Shown: in pieces, positions 62,428 to 64,000 of the stretch
Numbering within the stretch: position 1 is the first letter of the stretch
Layout: each line of letters opens with the position of its first letter
Assembly: GCA_965240365.1 (NCBI GenBank)
Contig: OZ251218.1
Span: forward strand, 930,001 to 994,000
Reading direction: 5' to 3'
Length of the DNA: 64,000 bases
Origin: G965240365 sp965240365
GTDB taxonomy: Bacteria > Pseudomonadota > Gammaproteobacteria > Eutrophobiales > Eutrophobiaceae
Notes under the pieces: model-generated
The model's input: the letters and a program-made list of their open reading frames with translations, nothing else
What the model was told of the DNA's origin: nothing
Databases searched by the model: none
Translations under genes and position numbers: made by a program

Positions 62428-63153
62428 TCAGGCGCCGATACAGGCCAGATAGGCCTGTTCCAGATCGCCGGCCCGGTATCTTTCGCGGCATTCGGCCGGG
62501 CTGCCGTCAAATTGCAGCCGGCCCCGGTGCAGAATAAGCAGGCGTTCACAGATGCTGTCCGCGTCTGCCGGCAGGTGCGTGCTGAACAATAATGCCGGCG
62601 CCTCTTTTTTTAGATCGCGGAGATGCCGCCGGAGTCCGGCCCTGGCCTTCGGGTCAAGGCCGCCCAGCGGTTCATCAAGCAGCAGAAACGGACGCCGGCT
62701 CAAAAAACAGGCGGCCAGACCCAGTTTTTGCGCCATGCCCTTCGAATATTCGCGCACGGGCCTTGCCAGCGCGGACAACTCCAGATCCAGCGCCTTGAAG
62801 ATATGCTCGATATCCTGCCGCTCTGTTTCATGGCCATTCAATTCCGCCATATAGCGCAGAAACTCGGCGCCCTTGAGATAAGGGGGCGGCAGAAATTTCT
62901 CCGGCAGAAAGCTCAAGCCCTTTCGGGCCGCGGTTTGATCATGGGGCCGGCCGAACAGATCAATCCGGCCCGCCGTTATGGAAATAAAGTCAAGAATGGA
63001 TTTTATCAGGGTCGTCTTGCCGGCGCCGTTGGCGCCGATCAGGCCCGCGTATTCCCCCGCGCCCAGCGAAAATGAAATATCCCTCAACAAAGGCTCCCTG
63101 CCATAAGACTGGCTCAAGCCGGCAACGGACAGCACGGGTTCAGCCATGTTCAA
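62428..63153 (-). CDS. ABC transporter ATP-binding protein
   Basis: A 241-residue ATPase of the exporter type. Walker A GANGAGKTT, signature YSKGMAQKL, Walker B FLLLDEPLGGLD and switch STHLPAD are present. LGAGEYAGLIGANGAGKT and FIS..AG.I.LFG suggest the NatA/CcmA-like group. No permease gene is beside it in the window; it may lie beyond 64 kb or be fused elsewhere. Start could be MAEPVLS two codons later. Confidence 0.87.
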   Translation of the reverse strand: MNMAEPVLSVAGLSQSYGREPLLRDISFSLGAGEYAGLIGANGAGKTTLIKSILDFISITAGRIDLFGRPHDQTAARKGLSFLPEKFLPPPYLKGAEFLRYMAELNGHETERQDIEHIFKALDLELSALARPVREYSKGMAQKLGLAACFLSRRPFLLLDEPLGGLDPKARAGLRRHLRDLKKEAPALLFSTHLPADADSICERLLILHRGRLQFDGSPAECRERYRAGDLEQAYLACIGA

Positions 63154-63206
63154 GCGGCGGCTTTATGCCCCGGTTCGCTTGGGGCGGTGATGTGGTGAAT
63201 TGCGGT

Positions 63207-63968
63207 TTAATATAGAACTACCAGACCGCAGTCCTGCGCATCGCTGGCAATATCATAGATATCATCTGCTCTCTGGCCATTGCCTCTGGAGGGCCTTTCG
63301 GCCGTTGTTGACGAACAGTCTCTAAAGTTATCGGCAAAGTTGGTCCTGAATACCGGCGTGGCTGTTTGCAAGCGCGTCAGGCGCAGAATACCGGTATTGG
63401 GCAGGCCGTCATCGATCTTTACGTCCAGTTCCCTGGCGATATTGACCGGCACATTCCGGCCCAGATGCAGATTGAGACGCTCGGACGGCGTTGCGCCGCC
63501 GCCGGTATAGCTCCGGTTCCGGGTCAATATCAGCGGCCCGTTAAAGGCATTGGCCGGGGCGTTTTCGGCATAGGCCGTCTCATTGGCAGGGACGCCCGCC
63601 GCCGGGGTGAAGCCGCCGCTCAGAAATCCCGCGCGGGCCAGATGCTCCCAGGCCGCGACGGCCTCTTCCAGGGTATTATCCAGGCGGCCATTGCCGTCCG
63701 TGGTCGAGCCGGCGGCCGGCGTATTGACCTTCTGACCAATGGCCTGGGTGGCCGCTGCTGCCGCCCAGTCGCCCGGAATCTGGCGATAGCGATCAATAAA
63801 ACCGTAATAAGCGGCCTGAACGGCGGCATTCTGATCGGCCAGATTGCGCACGCGCGCGCTGTTAATCAATTCCTGGCCCTTCAAGATCCCGCCCAATAAC
63901 AGGCCGATGATGATCAACACGATCGCTATTTCAACCAGGGTAAAGCCCTTTTGCCGCTTGCCTTGCAT
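63207..63968 (-). CDS. type IV pilin-like prepilin (N-methylated)
   Basis: A 253-residue protein with the prepilin cleavage site KG|FTLVEIAIVLIIIGLLLGG (residue 8-9), a 20-residue hydrophobic helix and a globular C-terminal domain with a late Cys pair (DCSS, DCGL). It looks like a pseudopilin or minor pilin of a type II secretion or type IV pilus system; which one is unclear. No other pilus genes are in the window except fimV far away. Confidence 0.85.
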   Translation of the reverse strand: MQGKRQKGFTLVEIAIVLIIIGLLLGGILKGQELINSARVRNLADQNAAVQAAYYGFIDRYRQIPGDWAAAAATQAIGQKVNTPAAGSTTDGNGRLDNTLEEAVAAWEHLARAGFLSGGFTPAAGVPANETAYAENAPANAFNGPLILTRNRSYTGGGATPSERLNLHLGRNVPVNIARELDVKIDDGLPNTGILRLTRLQTATPVFRTNFADNFRDCSSTTAERPSRGNGQRADDIYDIASDAQDCGLVVLY

Positions 63969-64000
63969 TTTTATCTCTCCCTCGTTATCAATTGATAAGA

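Overview
The window looks like chromosomal DNA of a gammaproteobacterium. The evidence is gene content and order: purF-cvpA-dedD-folC-accD-trpA-trpB-trpF-truA-fimV-asd-leuB, fur/bamE/ratB/ratA, osmC divergent from crp, argH divergent from algZ-algR, and an rsd/algQ-like gene. Genus and species cannot be told from this sequence alone. The core (about 18.4-64 kb) is visibly GC-rich. The left 18 kb is more AT-rich, uses different codons and looks acquired.

Accessory region (1-18.2 kb). It lies between two inverted copies of an IS701-type insertion sequence. The left copy is cut by the window edge; the right copy is dead. The cargo is a lipid or acyl-CoA catabolic cluster. It contains an SDR, an ACAD10/11-type acyl-CoA dehydrogenase and its matching APH-type kinase (as in LvaD/LvaC/LvaA of 4-hydroxyacid/levulinate breakdown), two acyl-CoA ligases, a type-II 3-hydroxyacyl-CoA dehydrogenase, a complete LivKHMGF-type ABC importer, an SCP2-type thiolase and a TetR regulator. 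Two similar operator-like palindromes sit before the first SDR and before the binding-protein gene. Around these genes are many broken ones: TRAP transporter subunits, an SDR tail, a ligase tail, Dpp-type permeases and IS5-type transposases.

Core region. phaA-phaB-phaR-phaP serve polyhydroxyalkanoate metabolism; no phaC is present here. A long leftward block follows, with purF, cvpA, a SPOR protein, folC, accD, trpABF, truA, fimV, asd, leuB and a DMT exporter. Then come dapD, fur, bamE, ratB/ratA and a HIT protein. A zinc regulon follows: znuB-znuC-znuA-zur on the minus strand and a small Cys-containing exported protein plus a TonB receptor on the plus strand, around one Zur box. After it lie tusA-like, osmC, crp, tRNA-Met, a seven-bladed WD40 lipoprotein, a DUF4143 ATPase, a broken antitoxin-like gene, tRNA-Phe, yggX, mutY, argH, algZ-algR, gshA, rsmE, hspQ, a TerB-like gene, rsd, a second DUF4143 ATPase broken by a 265-bp element, an ABC ATPase and a prepilin-like gene.

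The most unusual content is repetitive DNA. (i) Family A is a MITE family (full copies 149-219 bp) with ends GGAAGCTCTGAATAAATCC / GGAAACTCTGATTGAAT and 4-bp A/T target duplications. A 354-bp relative at 11532-11885 keeps an IS5-type transposase tail. (ii) A 19-bp palindrome, CCTGCCTGCWGCAGGCAGG, is present in some MITE copies and cleanly absent from the same positions in others; it has also inserted into the IS701 transposase gene. (iii) Family B is a 265-bp element with 31-bp perfect terminal repeats and a TA duplication that splits an ATPase gene. (iv) Four 15-bp repeats lie at an exact 22-bp period. Family A ends supply the stop codons of at least two core genes.
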